This document shows, piece by piece, positions 8,953-17,974 of a stretch of 64,000 bases of DNA (positions are counted from its first letter, which is position 1; every line of letters begins with the position of its first letter). Location of the stretch: contig CAUTMV010000002.1 in NCBI GenBank assembly GCA_963540505.1, positions 62,001 to 126,000 on the forward strand, in the 5' to 3' direction. The translations under genes were made by a program, and so were the position numbers. The stretch comes from Wolinella sp963540505 (GTDB lineage Bacteria; Campylobacterota; Campylobacteria; Campylobacterales; Helicobacteraceae). The notes below the pieces were generated by a model, which saw nothing but the letters and a program-made list of their open reading frames with translations, was not told where the DNA came from and made no database searches.

Positions 8953-10176
8953 TTAGGGCTTGATAATAACCTTTAGGAATCGGCGTTTGCCCACCTGCAA
9001 GATATGCTCGCCCACTCCTAATTGCAGGTTGATGTCCGTAACCTTCTCTTTATTGACCTTCAATGCGCCCGCCTCAATTTCCCTGCGCGCCTGCGAGGTT
9101 GAGGGCAGGATTCCCCCATCTAGCAGGGCTTTACACACCCATATTGCACCATCACAGATGAGCTCAGGGATCTGCGCGGGAATCTCATCTTTACTAAAGA
9201 CGCGATCAAACTCCTCTTTTGCCGCGTGCGCCCGCTCTTGTGAATGATAACGCGCGGTAATCTCAAGCGCGAGGAGCTCTTTAGCCTTTTTGGGGTGCAG
9301 GATTCCTCTCTGCACTTCCTCTTTTAGTCTGGCGATCTCTTTTAGGCTTTGCGCGCTTAAAAGCTCATAATATCGCCACATGAGCTCATCAGAAATACTA
9401 AGAAGCTTCGCATACATGGTATTTGGCTCTTCGGTGATTCCGATGTAATTGCCGAGACTCTTGCTCATTTTTTGTGCGCCATCAAGCCCCTCTAAAATGG
9501 GCATCATGAAGATGGCTTGCTCCTTTTTAAGCCCGTAGCTTCTTTGAAGATGTCGCCCCATGAGGAGGTTGAATTTCTGATCGGTGCCACCAAACTCTAC
9601 GTCTGATTGGAGCGCGACGCTATCATAGCCCTGCAGTAGCGGATAGAGGAATTCCACGATACTAATAGGCGCTTGGCTCTTATATCGCTTCTCAAAGTCA
9701 TCTCGCTCAAGCATGCGCGCTACGGAAAATTTCGCACTTAGCGTGATGATTCCCGCAGTGCCCAGCTTCTCCAGCCATTCGGAATTGAAACGAATCTCGC
9801 TCTTTTTTGGGTCTAAAATCTTAAAAACTTGCTCCTGATAGCTTTTAGCGTTTTCTAACACCTGCTCGCGCGTAAGAGGTTTTCTTGTTTCGCTTTTGCC
9901 CGTAGGATCACCGATCATCGCGGTGTAATCGCCGATAAGAAAGATAACCCTCGCACCATATTTTTGAAGTGTCGCCATTTTTTGGATTAGCACGGTGTGT
10001 CCGAGGTGCAAATCCGGCGCAGTGGGGTCAAAGCCCGCTTTGACACAAAATGTCTCGCCGCTTTTTAGATAGCGTTCCACGAGGCTTTTTATGTAGTCGA
10101 TTCCTATAATTTCGCAACTTCCGCGCTCAATTTCGCACATCGCTTCATGTAGCGCATTTTCTACATCATGCTCCAT
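8953..10176 (-). CDS. tyrS: Tyrosyl-tRNA synthetase
   Basis: 407 residues, class I synthetase. The HIGH-type motif is HLGH (57-60) and the KMSKS motif is intact (AQKMSKSLGN). A C-terminal S4 RNA-binding domain (about 340-405, REIEAGALKVN) contacts the tRNA. It charges tRNA-Tyr in the cytoplasm. The HLGH form is that of the longer TyrZ-like bacterial subfamily. It starts 11 bases after spoT and belongs to the pyrH-rpoZ-spoT-tyrS operon. Confidence 0.95.
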   Translation of the reverse strand: MEHDVENALHEAMCEIERGSCEIIGIDYIKSLVERYLKSGETFCVKAGFDPTAPDLHLGHTVLIQKMATLQKYGARVIFLIGDYTAMIGDPTGKSETRKPLTREQVLENAKSYQEQVFKILDPKKSEIRFNSEWLEKLGTAGIITLSAKFSVARMLERDDFEKRYKSQAPISIVEFLYPLLQGYDSVALQSDVEFGGTDQKFNLLMGRHLQRSYGLKKEQAIFMMPILEGLDGAQKMSKSLGNYIGITEEPNTMYAKLLSISDELMWRYYELLSAQSLKEIARLKEEVQRGILHPKKAKELLALEITARYHSQERAHAAKEEFDRVFSKDEIPAQIPELICDGAIWVCKALLDGGILPSTSQARREIEAGALKVNKEKVTDINLQLGVGEHILQVGKRRFLKVIIKP

Positions 10177-10187
10177 GTGCTTCTCCT

Positions 10188-12335
10188 TTAGTTGTTTCCA
10201 TAAGCATCTTTAAGACTGTATAGATCGACGATACGAAAGCGTTGCGCGAGAATCGAGCGCACGAGCTTCGCGTCTTTGATATGGCTCTCAATCTGCACCT
10301 CACAATGTGAAGTGTAGCTGTTTTTCTGACTTCCCAAATCTACGCCCAAGACATTGAAGTCGTTTTTAGCCAAAAACTGCAAAAAGTTGGCTAAAACGCC
10401 CTTTTGATTCTCAAGCGCGACGATGACTTGATAGGCAGCGAGCTTATCTTTGACCCATTCGACATAGACCATTTTCGCACCCTTTCCGATCTCTCCATAG
10501 GCGCGCTCACAGAGCTTGTGATGGACAAAAGCCTTTGAGCCGCTTTTAAGTGCGATTACCTCATCGCCGTATTTTGGGTGGCAGCAGTAATCAAACAGAG
10601 CCTCGCTGATGTTGTAATTTGAGTGGATCAGAATATTATCGAAGCTAAATTCCTTAAGCTTTAAGATTTTAATCTTGATTTTGTTTAGGATTCCCGTGTG
10701 TTTGTTGTTATTGCAAATGCGATTCTTAAGCTCTTTGAGGTAGCTCACATCTTTGCAGGCTTTATGGACGATTCCCTCAAGCTGCGCCCCTTTTACAAAC
10801 GCCATAATCTCCTCTGCACTTTTGCCAAAAATCGTCGCGAGGATATTAATCGAGGCGCGTTTCTCAATCTCGCGCAATTTCGCGGCGTAGCTGGCGCGGA
10901 TTTCGTGTTTTGCGCGCGAAGTTTTGACCGCATCAATCCAAGAAGCGCGCACGATGGGCTCTTTAGCCGTAAGGATTCTCACAATATCGCCGCTTTTAAG
11001 CACGCTTAGGAGCGAGGCTTTTTGGTTGTTGATGTAAGCCTCCTTCGCGCAGTTTCCAACCTCCGTATGCACGGCATAAGCGAAGTCCAGAGCCACTGCG
11101 CCTGAGGGGAGCATGTAGGTATCGCCCGCAGGCGAGAAAACGGTAATATCCTCGCGATAGAGGTCATTTTTAACCAGCTCGTAAAACTCCTCAATGGTGT
11201 TATTTTGAAACTGAAGATCGCTAAGCCAGCCAAGTGAAGGGGCGATTCCCCCGTTTTTGTATTTCCAATGCGCCGCCACGCCATATTCTGCGCTGTGCTG
11301 CATTGCCTCAGTGCGAATTTGCACCTCAAAAATCGAGGAATCGTCAAAAAGCGTCGTGTGAATGGTCTGATAACCATTCTCTTTTGGGAGCGCGATATAG
11401 TCCTTGAAACGCGATACGATGGGCTTAAACTCATAATGGAGGATACCCAAAACCTTGTAGCAATCTAGCGGCTCTTTGACAATGACGCGGATTGCTAAAA
11501 GGTCGAGCACCTCCTCGATGGAGATCCCCTTGCGCTGCATTTTGAGGTAGATGGAATAGTGGCGTTTAATCCGACTGATGATGTGAAACTCCGTGCTGGG
11601 GAGACCTTTGAGCACGAGCAGGTGCTTGACTTTGTCGATAAAAGCGTGGAGTTTTAGCTGGATTGCTTGACGATTCTTGTCAAAATAGTCATCGATTTTG
11701 CCGTATTCATCGGGGAAAATGTAGCGAAAGCTCTGATCTTCAAGCTCATTTTTCATCGAGGAGATTCCCAAACGATGGGCGATGGGTGCATAGACGACGA
11801 GCGTCTCTTCGGAGATGCGAATCTGCTTGGCTCTAGGCAGGGCGTCGAGGGTTAGCATGTTGTGCGTGCGATCGCAGAGCTTGATGACGAGCGCGCGAAT
11901 GTCCTTGATCGAAGCAAGCAGCATTTTGCGGAAACTAAGCGCGGCGATGATGAGCTTTTGATTAAGCTCGGAAGGGAACTCCTCCTCGCGGATTTCGACG
12001 ATTTTTGTGAGGGAATCAACCAGTGAAGCGACATCTTCACCAAAGAGGCGGCTCACATCTTGGAGATTGAAATTCGTATCCTCCACGACATCATGCAGTA
12101 GCGCAGCGCAAATCATCGCCTCATCGCCTCCATAATGCGCGACAATGCACGAAACAAGCAGCGGATGGACGATATAGGGCTCGCCGCTTTTGCGCTTTTG
12201 CCCCTCATGCGCCTTGGTGGCAAATTCAATCGCCCGCTCTATGGCAGGGGTAATGTTTGCGAGCGTGCGTAAAAGCTCCTGCGCCTTAGAAACTGTCGAA
12301 ATATTTGAAACTTTAGAAAAAAATTCCAAACGCAT
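10188..12335 (-). CDS. spoT: Bifunctional (p)ppGpp synthetase/hydrolase, Rel/SpoT
   Basis: 715 residues in the full-length RSH order. The HD hydrolase domain comes first (HDVVED, 81-86). The synthetase domain follows (RIKRHYSIYLKM, then KDYIALPKENGYQTIHTT). Next come a TGS domain (ITVFSPAGDTYMLPSGA) and a C-terminal ACT domain (about 640-715). It makes and degrades ppGpp in response to starvation. It appears to be the only long RSH here, as in Helicobacter generally. AAGGT immediately precedes the ATG at 12335, an unusually tight spacing, so a slightly later start is possible. rpoZ ends 26 bases upstream, a fitting pairing because omega can be part of the ppGpp site on RNA polymerase. Confidence 0.94.
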   Translation of the reverse strand: MRLEFFSKVSNISTVSKAQELLRTLANITPAIERAIEFATKAHEGQKRKSGEPYIVHPLLVSCIVAHYGGDEAMICAALLHDVVEDTNFNLQDVSRLFGEDVASLVDSLTKIVEIREEEFPSELNQKLIIAALSFRKMLLASIKDIRALVIKLCDRTHNMLTLDALPRAKQIRISEETLVVYAPIAHRLGISSMKNELEDQSFRYIFPDEYGKIDDYFDKNRQAIQLKLHAFIDKVKHLLVLKGLPSTEFHIISRIKRHYSIYLKMQRKGISIEEVLDLLAIRVIVKEPLDCYKVLGILHYEFKPIVSRFKDYIALPKENGYQTIHTTLFDDSSIFEVQIRTEAMQHSAEYGVAAHWKYKNGGIAPSLGWLSDLQFQNNTIEEFYELVKNDLYREDITVFSPAGDTYMLPSGAVALDFAYAVHTEVGNCAKEAYINNQKASLLSVLKSGDIVRILTAKEPIVRASWIDAVKTSRAKHEIRASYAAKLREIEKRASINILATIFGKSAEEIMAFVKGAQLEGIVHKACKDVSYLKELKNRICNNNKHTGILNKIKIKILKLKEFSFDNILIHSNYNISEALFDYCCHPKYGDEVIALKSGSKAFVHHKLCERAYGEIGKGAKMVYVEWVKDKLAAYQVIVALENQKGVLANFLQFLAKNDFNVLGVDLGSQKNSYTSHCEVQIESHIKDAKLVRSILAQRFRIVDLYSLKDAYGNN

Positions 12336-12361
12336 ACCTTGATTGTGAGCGAAAGGGGCTT

Positions 12362-12571
12362 TTAGTCAATCTGAGTGAGCTCGATTTTGCCCTCAGCAAT
12401 CTCATTCATCGCAATATCCGCTAATTTGTGCCTTTTGACATCCATATTCACAAGAGGCTTAGCCCCCTTGCCCAGCTCATCAATACGGGCAAACAGAATA
12501 TTTGAGAGCAAATAGCGGTCATTTTTTACCTTAGATAGGGCTTTAAAAGCGATCTCTTCCATTCTTTGCAT
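12362..12571 (-). CDS. rpoZ: RNA polymerase omega subunit
   Basis: 69 residues. The core NDRYLLSNILFARIDEL followed by VNMDVKRHKLADIAMNEIAEGKI matches the omega subunit of Campylobacterota. Omega stabilises the beta-prime subunit during RNA polymerase assembly. It sits between pyrH and spoT, the standard order in this family. Upstream is TTTATCAAGGAG, giving a good ribosome-binding site before the ATG. Confidence 0.93.
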   Translation of the reverse strand: MQRMEEIAFKALSKVKNDRYLLSNILFARIDELGKGAKPLVNMDVKRHKLADIAMNEIAEGKIELTQID

Positions 12572-12595
12572 TATAAACTCCTTGATAAATTTAAC

Positions 12596-13318
12596 TTAAC
12601 AGTTTCCCACAACAGAACAGAGGCTGTGGTCGCCTTGAATGATTTTAAGCAGATTCCCGGGCTTGAACATATTGCACACGACGATGGGAAGCCCGTTGTC
12701 TTTCGCGAGCGAAATCGCCGTATCGTCCATCACTTTGATGTAATCATCGAGTGCTCGCTCGTAGCTTAGGGTCGCGAGCCTCTTTGCGTCGGGGAATTTA
12801 TGAGGATCTTTATCGTAAACGCCATCAACTTTCGTCGCCTTGATAATCATATTTGCGCCAATCTCAATCGCCCTTAGCGTCGCGGCGGTATCGGTCGTGA
12901 AGAAAGGATTCCCCGTGCCTGCGCCAAAAATTACCACTCGCCCCTTCTCAAGGTGACGAATCGCCCGCCTATAGATGTAGCTCTCACAGACCTCTTTAAG
13001 TTCAATCGCGCTTTGCACCCGCACATCAAGCCCCGCGTGCTCCAAAGCCTCCTGCATCGCCACAGCATTGATGACGGTCGCGAGCATTCCCATGTAATCC
13101 GCGCTGGTGCGCCGAATCACGCCATCTTGAGCCGCACTCACGCCACGTATGATATTACCCCCGCCAATGACAATCCCAAGCTCAATATGATTCTCTACAA
13201 GAGAGCGAATCTCTGTGGCGATGTATTCAAGAATCTTCGTGTCGATTCCAAAGCCATTTTCCCCTGCCAACGCCTCGCCCGAGAATTTTACGAGCACTCT
13301 TTTTCGTCCATCTTGCAC
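12596..13318 (-). CDS. pyrH: Uridylate kinase
   Basis: 240 residues of the amino-acid-kinase fold, with VLVKFSGEALAGENGFGID at the N-terminus, IVIGGGNIIRG and ATKVDGVYDKDP. It phosphorylates UMP to UDP in pyrimidine nucleotide synthesis and is usually a hexamer regulated by GTP and UTP. It is the first gene of the pyrH-rpoZ-spoT-tyrS run; a -10 box lies 45 bases upstream. Confidence 0.95.
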   Translation of the reverse strand: MQDGRKRVLVKFSGEALAGENGFGIDTKILEYIATEIRSLVENHIELGIVIGGGNIIRGVSAAQDGVIRRTSADYMGMLATVINAVAMQEALEHAGLDVRVQSAIELKEVCESYIYRRAIRHLEKGRVVIFGAGTGNPFFTTDTAATLRAIEIGANMIIKATKVDGVYDKDPHKFPDAKRLATLSYERALDDYIKVMDDTAISLAKDNGLPIVVCNMFKPGNLLKIIQGDHSLCSVVGNC

Positions 13319-13362
13319 GTTTTACCTCATGTTTTGTAATCTTTTAGGCTAAAAATTTGCCG

Positions 13363-13368
13363 ATTCTA
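13363..13368 (-). promoter_or_regulatory. -10 box TAGAAT for the pyrH operon
   Basis: GATAGAAT on the minus strand in the 52-base gap between the fadD-like stop and the pyrH start, 45 bases upstream of the ATG. The hexamer matches the -10 consensus at five of six positions. Confidence 0.45.
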
Positions 13369-13370
13369 TC

Positions 13371-14969
13371 CTAGTGATGTTTAAATAAAGACTTGCCTTT
13401 TTGGATTCCCAGCTCCTGAAGCTCCTGTTTCAAGAGGCGTTTTAGGATTTTACCCGTCGCATTTTTGGGCAATTCTTCGCGCACGTAGATGTGTTTGGGG
13501 ATTTTGAAATTCGCCAGATGTTTCTTGAGATAGTTACGCAGCTCCGTGTCGCTATAATGCGGGGAATCGGGCTCATATTCGATAAACGCCACGGGAATCT
13601 CATCTAAACTCTCCTCTAAAAAACCCACCACCGCGCAAGCCTTAATCGTCGGGAATCCCGCCATGAGCGTCTCCTCAATCTCGCGCGGGTAGATGTTGAT
13701 CCCCTTGGAGATGATGATGTCTTTCTTGCGATCGAGAATATAAAGATAGCCCTCTTCGTCCATGCAGCCGATGTCGCCGGTGAGTAGCCAGCCGTTGACG
13801 ATGGTGTTTTTGGTTGATTCCGGGTGGTTGAGGTAGCCTTTCATGACGCAACCTCCGCGCACGATAATCTCGCCTCGCTCGCCCAAAGGAAGCTCAAGCA
13901 GCTCCTCATCGACGATTTTTACCTCATATTCAGGGAGCGCGATTCCCACAGAGGAGGGCTTTTGCCGCTCCAAAGGATTGACTGCGATCACAGGAGAGCA
14001 TTCGCTCAGTCCATACCCCTCAATCATAACCGCACGCTTAAATCGCTTTTTGTATTGCGCTAGCGTCGTATCACTGAGCGCAGATGCACCGGAGACAAAG
14101 ATACGCACGGCATTAAACCACATGAAATACCACGGGAGTTTTGCGCGAATCAGGGCGTTATAGACATCGGGCACGCCAAAAAATATCGTTACACGCTTAA
14201 AAAGCACCTGCCTTAGGATATTGCTAAAGGGCATGATGGATTTGATGATGACAAGTGAACAGGCGCGAAAAAGCGGCAGCAAGATACTCGCCGTGAGTGT
14301 GAATGCGTGAAACATCGGTAGATAGACGATGAAGCGATCTTTTAGATGGATTTGAAACAGCTTGGTAACCGCGGTGAGATTGGAGAGGAGATTATTATGC
14401 GAGAGCATTGCGCCTTTGGGGAATCCTGTCGTCCCTGAGGTGTAGATAATCATCGCAACCTCTTCGCCCCCTTGCGCCCATGTTTTGTCAAGATTCCCCG
14501 CAGTAGGAATGCTCGTATATTGGATATTGCGCCTATCAAATTCGCCCATCTCCTCTTTGCTCTTTTCGGGCTGCTCGCTCTCATGCCAAATAATGGAGCA
14601 CAGTTGCGTCCTCTCAAGAAGCCCCTTGGTCTCTTTTTGGAACCGCGTGCTGATAAAAGCCACCACTGCGCCGCTATCTTTCAGAATATACTCCAGCTCA
14701 TCGCTCTTTAGCATGGTGTTGATCGGCACGGCAATCGCGCCGAGGCGAAAGATTCCAAAAAGCGTCGCGATAAATTCCCATGAATTCGCAAGAATCATCG
14801 CCACTCTATCGCCCTTTTTGACCCCTTTGACCCCCAAGAAGCTTGCGATTCTGTCACTCTCTTGGAGCAATTTCTTATAAGTGAGCGTCTGTTTGTCGAT
14901 AAAAAGTGCAGCTTTGTTAGGAAAATCCTGAGCATTTTTATGTAAAAACGAGTAGAGGTTGCTCTCCAT
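13371..14969 (-). CDS. fadD: Long-chain fatty-acid-CoA ligase-like AMP-forming enzyme
   Basis: 532 residues of the ANL superfamily. The phosphate-binding loop YTSGTTGFPKGAML, the GYGLSE motif and the hinge region TGDIGCMDEEGYLYILDRKKD followed by IISKG are all intact, as is the C-terminal lysine motif NATGKILKR. It activates a carboxylic acid to the acyl-AMP and then the CoA thioester; a long-chain fatty acid substrate is inferred from overall similarity. No beta-oxidation gene lies nearby, so it may serve lipid scavenging instead. It lies between bioA and pyrH, all on the minus strand. The symbol reflects family resemblance only. Confidence 0.82.
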   Translation of the reverse strand: MESNLYSFLHKNAQDFPNKAALFIDKQTLTYKKLLQESDRIASFLGVKGVKKGDRVAMILANSWEFIATLFGIFRLGAIAVPINTMLKSDELEYILKDSGAVVAFISTRFQKETKGLLERTQLCSIIWHESEQPEKSKEEMGEFDRRNIQYTSIPTAGNLDKTWAQGGEEVAMIIYTSGTTGFPKGAMLSHNNLLSNLTAVTKLFQIHLKDRFIVYLPMFHAFTLTASILLPLFRACSLVIIKSIMPFSNILRQVLFKRVTIFFGVPDVYNALIRAKLPWYFMWFNAVRIFVSGASALSDTTLAQYKKRFKRAVMIEGYGLSECSPVIAVNPLERQKPSSVGIALPEYEVKIVDEELLELPLGERGEIIVRGGCVMKGYLNHPESTKNTIVNGWLLTGDIGCMDEEGYLYILDRKKDIIISKGINIYPREIEETLMAGFPTIKACAVVGFLEESLDEIPVAFIEYEPDSPHYSDTELRNYLKKHLANFKIPKHIYVREELPKNATGKILKRLLKQELQELGIQKGKSLFKHH

Positions 14970-15045
14970 GGTATCTCCTTGAAAGTTAGTAGCGATGGAT
15001 ATTCCCTTTTGTGCAGCGGGGATTATTCCATGTTTATACTTTAAG

Positions 15046-16350
15046 CTATTTTTTTAACGTGCTTAAAACTTTATCAAGTGCGTCAAATACGCGCTCAATC
15101 TCTTCGGGCGTGATGATGTAGGGCGGCATGAAATAGATCACATTCCCTAGCGGACGCAAGAGGATTCCCTCTTTAAGGAGTGCTTGATGGATCGTCCGTC
15201 CGATTCTTCGCGTTTCAGGGAATCCCTCCACATCAAAGGCGGCAATCATGCCCTGAATGCGGGTGTTTTTGATAAGTGAATGCCGCTTGGAAAGCCATGC
15301 GAGTTTCGCTCCCATCTGTGCGCTCAGAGTGGTGTTGCGTTCTAGCACGCTCCCATCTTCGAGCAGATCAAGCGTCGCATTGGCTGCGCTGCACGCAAGA
15401 GCATTGCCTGTGTAGCTGTGAGAGTGCAAAAAGCTCCTCCCCTCCTCATAGGGCGCATAAAATGCTCCATAGCTCTCCTCGCTCATCATCACAACAGAGA
15501 GCGGGAGGTATCCCCCCGTGATTCCCTTAGAGAGACAGAGGAAATCGGGCGTAACTCCGCACCACTCAAGCGCGAACAGCTTCCCTGTGCGCCCAAATCC
15601 TACGGCGATTTCATCAAAGATTAGGTGGATTCCCCGCTCTTTACAGAGTTTGCTCGCTCCTTTTATGTATTCGGGTGCATACATGTGCATTCCGCCCGCA
15701 CACTGCACTAAAGGCTCCAAAATCATCGCGCTAATCTCCGTGCCTCGCTTTGTGAGAATCGCCTCGAGTGCTTCGAGCGCAAAGAGGGCGGATTCCCTGC
15801 TTTGATCCTTAGGCACGGGTGTTTGGATACTCTCAAACAAAATCTCCCCGTAGGTCTCTTTATACAACGCCACATCGCCGATACTAAGCGCGCCGATCGT
15901 CTCGCCGTGATAACTGTTGCTAAGGCTCAGGAAATGGGGGCGATTCCTGCCTTGAAGCTTGTGCAGATGATAGCTCATTTTGAGGGCGACTTCAATCGCG
16001 CTGGAGCCGTTGTCCGCGTAAAAACATCGATTAAGCCCATCGGGTGTCATCTCCACAAGGCGTTTTGAGAGGCGGATGATGGGCTCATGCGAGAATCCTG
16101 CGAGCAAAACATGCTCAAGCTCGCCGAGTTGATGAGTGATTTTGGCGTTGATGTAGTCGTGGCTGTGCCCAAAAAGATTGACCCACCAGCTGCTGATCCC
16201 ATCAATGTAAGCGTTGCCCTCAAAATCGTAAAGATAGAGCCCTTTGCCCGATTTTATGGGAATCGGCGGGAAGCTCTCGTGGTCGTGCATTTGCGTGCAA
16301 GGGTGCCAAATGTAGCGCAGATCTTCGCGCGCTAACTCCGAATTGTCCAT
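15046..16350 (-). CDS. bioA: Adenosylmethionine-8-amino-7-oxononanoate transaminase
   Basis: 434 residues, class III aminotransferase. Visible hallmarks are WHPCTQM near the N-terminus, SSWWVNLFGH, GSSAIEVALKM, FDEIAVGFGRTG, and the PLP-lysine region CLSKGITGGYLP. It converts 7-keto-8-aminopelargonate to 7,8-diaminopelargonate in biotin synthesis, using S-adenosylmethionine as amino donor. I chose the ATG at 16350 because GAAAGGGG lies eight bases upstream; the open frame continues to a TTG at 16371. No other bio gene is in the window. It is divergent from the ppiD-ftsAZ block. Confidence 0.93.
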   Translation of the reverse strand: MDNSELAREDLRYIWHPCTQMHDHESFPPIPIKSGKGLYLYDFEGNAYIDGISSWWVNLFGHSHDYINAKITHQLGELEHVLLAGFSHEPIIRLSKRLVEMTPDGLNRCFYADNGSSAIEVALKMSYHLHKLQGRNRPHFLSLSNSYHGETIGALSIGDVALYKETYGEILFESIQTPVPKDQSRESALFALEALEAILTKRGTEISAMILEPLVQCAGGMHMYAPEYIKGASKLCKERGIHLIFDEIAVGFGRTGKLFALEWCGVTPDFLCLSKGITGGYLPLSVVMMSEESYGAFYAPYEEGRSFLHSHSYTGNALACSAANATLDLLEDGSVLERNTTLSAQMGAKLAWLSKRHSLIKNTRIQGMIAAFDVEGFPETRRIGRTIHQALLKEGILLRPLGNVIYFMPPYIITPEEIERVFDALDKVLSTLKK

Positions 16351-16391
16351 TTTGTGATCCCCTTTCTTCAACGTCTTGGCGATATTTCTGT

Positions 16392-16397
16392 TATAAT
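16392..16397 (+). promoter_or_regulatory. -10 box TATAAT for the ppiD-like / ftsA / ftsZ block
   Basis: CTGTTATAATTG on the plus strand, 68 bases before the ATG at 16465. It is a consensus -10 with a TG two bases upstream. It lies in the divergent region shared with bioA. Confidence 0.6.
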
Positions 16398-16464
16398 TGC
16401 CGCTTTATGAAGATGTTAAGCCTTAAGGCGGGCGCATTATAATCCTTTTTGAAGGCTAGTTCCA

Positions 16465-17934
16465 ATGATAACGTGGATGCAGAAGCACAAAAAATATCTC
16501 GTCATAACCATCTGGATCAGCGCGATTGCGTTTGTCGGAGCCGGATTTGTAGGCTGGGGCGAAGTGAGCTTCTCCTCCTCGTCCTCGTGGATTGCAAAAG
16601 TCGGCGATACTAAGATTGGCTACACGGAGCATTCCCGCGAAATGGCGCGATTGTATGAGCTTTACAATCAGATTTTAGGCGGCTCGCTCGATCAGGAGCA
16701 GGCGAAATCTATGGGAATCGAGGAGCAGGCTTTAAATAAGCTCATTTCTAAAGCTCTGATGTTAAATTTCGCTCATGATGTGGGAATCCGCGTGAGTGAG
16801 GCTGAGGTGCGCAAAGCGATCGTTGAGATGAAGGAGTTTCAGGTCGACGGGAAATATGACGATGCGACCTATCGGAAAATCCTGCAAGATAACCACTACA
16901 AACCCATCGATTTTGAGGGCGTGCTGCACGATTTTCTTATGCTTGAGAAGCTTAATGTGATCCTTTCGCCCGGAGTTGTGGAGCTCGAGAAAGAGGCTTT
17001 TGGTGCTTCATTTTATCTACAAGATGAGATTTCTATAAAAGTCATCAATGGAGAATCGATTGTCCCAAAGATTACGGAATCCGATGTAGAGAAGTTTTGG
17101 AGCGAGAATAAAGACCTCTATCAGAGTGGTAAGGTTTATAGTATAGTTTATGCTCTTGTAAAAAATAGCGAAATATCTTTTAGCGAAGAGGATCTCCGCG
17201 CCCATTATGAAAACTCAAAAAACAGCTACTTGGGGCTTGATGGCGGGGTGCTTGCGTTTGAAGTGGTGAAAGATCGTGTGGAGCGTGATTATCGGAGCAC
17301 GCAAGCGGAAAAAAGCGCGTTGCGTCGCTATGTTGAATACAAAAAGGAAGCCACCCCTGAGGGAGTTGCCTATGAGCTTGCAGAATCGGACACAAGTCTG
17401 GGTGATGAGCTTTTGAGTCAGCTCTTTAACGCACAAAAAGGAGACACGCTAAAGCCCCTTCCTGCGCTCGATGGGTATATTACCGTCAAATTGACGGACA
17501 TAAAAGAGAGCGAGCCGCTGAGCTTTGAAAATGCCAAAGAGCGCGCTAGAGCCGATCTCTTAGCGCAAGAGCGCGCACGTATGCTGGAAACGCGCGCAAA
17601 AGAGGAGCTTAAGAGCTTCAAAGGCGAGGCAGTGGGCTTTGTGAAGCGCGATGATGTGGCGCGATTCCCGCAATTGGAGGCGGAAGAGGCGAGGGAGTTT
17701 TTAGCGCAGCTTTTCCAAAGCAACGAGCCCAGAGGTTACGTGCTTGTGAATGGGAAGGCGATTCTCTTTGAGATTACAAAACAAAAGCTCCCCGCAAGCG
17801 AAGAGATGGTAAAAAACCTAGACTTTCTCTCTGAAAAAATCGCTCCAAGTATCGCGCGAATCAAAGAAGGGCTGGTCGAGGAGGCGTTTCTTGCATATCT
17901 TGCTCGTCGCTATACGATTGTGAGGAATCGCTAA
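16465..17934 (+). CDS. PpiD/SurA-like membrane-anchored periplasmic chaperone
   Basis: 489 residues. One N-terminal transmembrane segment (about 11-33, YLVITIWISAIAFVGAGFVGW) anchors a large periplasmic domain. Residues about 40-165 form a SurA-N-like helical chaperone domain (VGDTKIGYTEHSREMARLYE and the following helices). The parvulin catalytic core expected of an active prolyl isomerase is not recognisable, so it may be a chaperone only. It probably assists folding of exported proteins. It lies directly upstream of ftsA-ftsZ, the same order as in H. pylori (HP0977-0979, from memory). Confidence 0.78.
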   Translation: MITWMQKHKKYLVITIWISAIAFVGAGFVGWGEVSFSSSSSWIAKVGDTKIGYTEHSREMARLYELYNQILGGSLDQEQAKSMGIEEQALNKLISKALMLNFAHDVGIRVSEAEVRKAIVEMKEFQVDGKYDDATYRKILQDNHYKPIDFEGVLHDFLMLEKLNVILSPGVVELEKEAFGASFYLQDEISIKVINGESIVPKITESDVEKFWSENKDLYQSGKVYSIVYALVKNSEISFSEEDLRAHYENSKNSYLGLDGGVLAFEVVKDRVERDYRSTQAEKSALRRYVEYKKEATPEGVAYELAESDTSLGDELLSQLFNAQKGDTLKPLPALDGYITVKLTDIKESEPLSFENAKERARADLLAQERARMLETRAKEELKSFKGEAVGFVKRDDVARFPQLEAEEAREFLAQLFQSNEPRGYVLVNGKAILFEITKQKLPASEEMVKNLDFLSEKIAPSIARIKEGLVEEAFLAYLARRYTIVRNR

Positions 17935-17974
17935 ATGAGCAATCGCCTGCGAGTTTGTGCGAAAGGATGAAAGG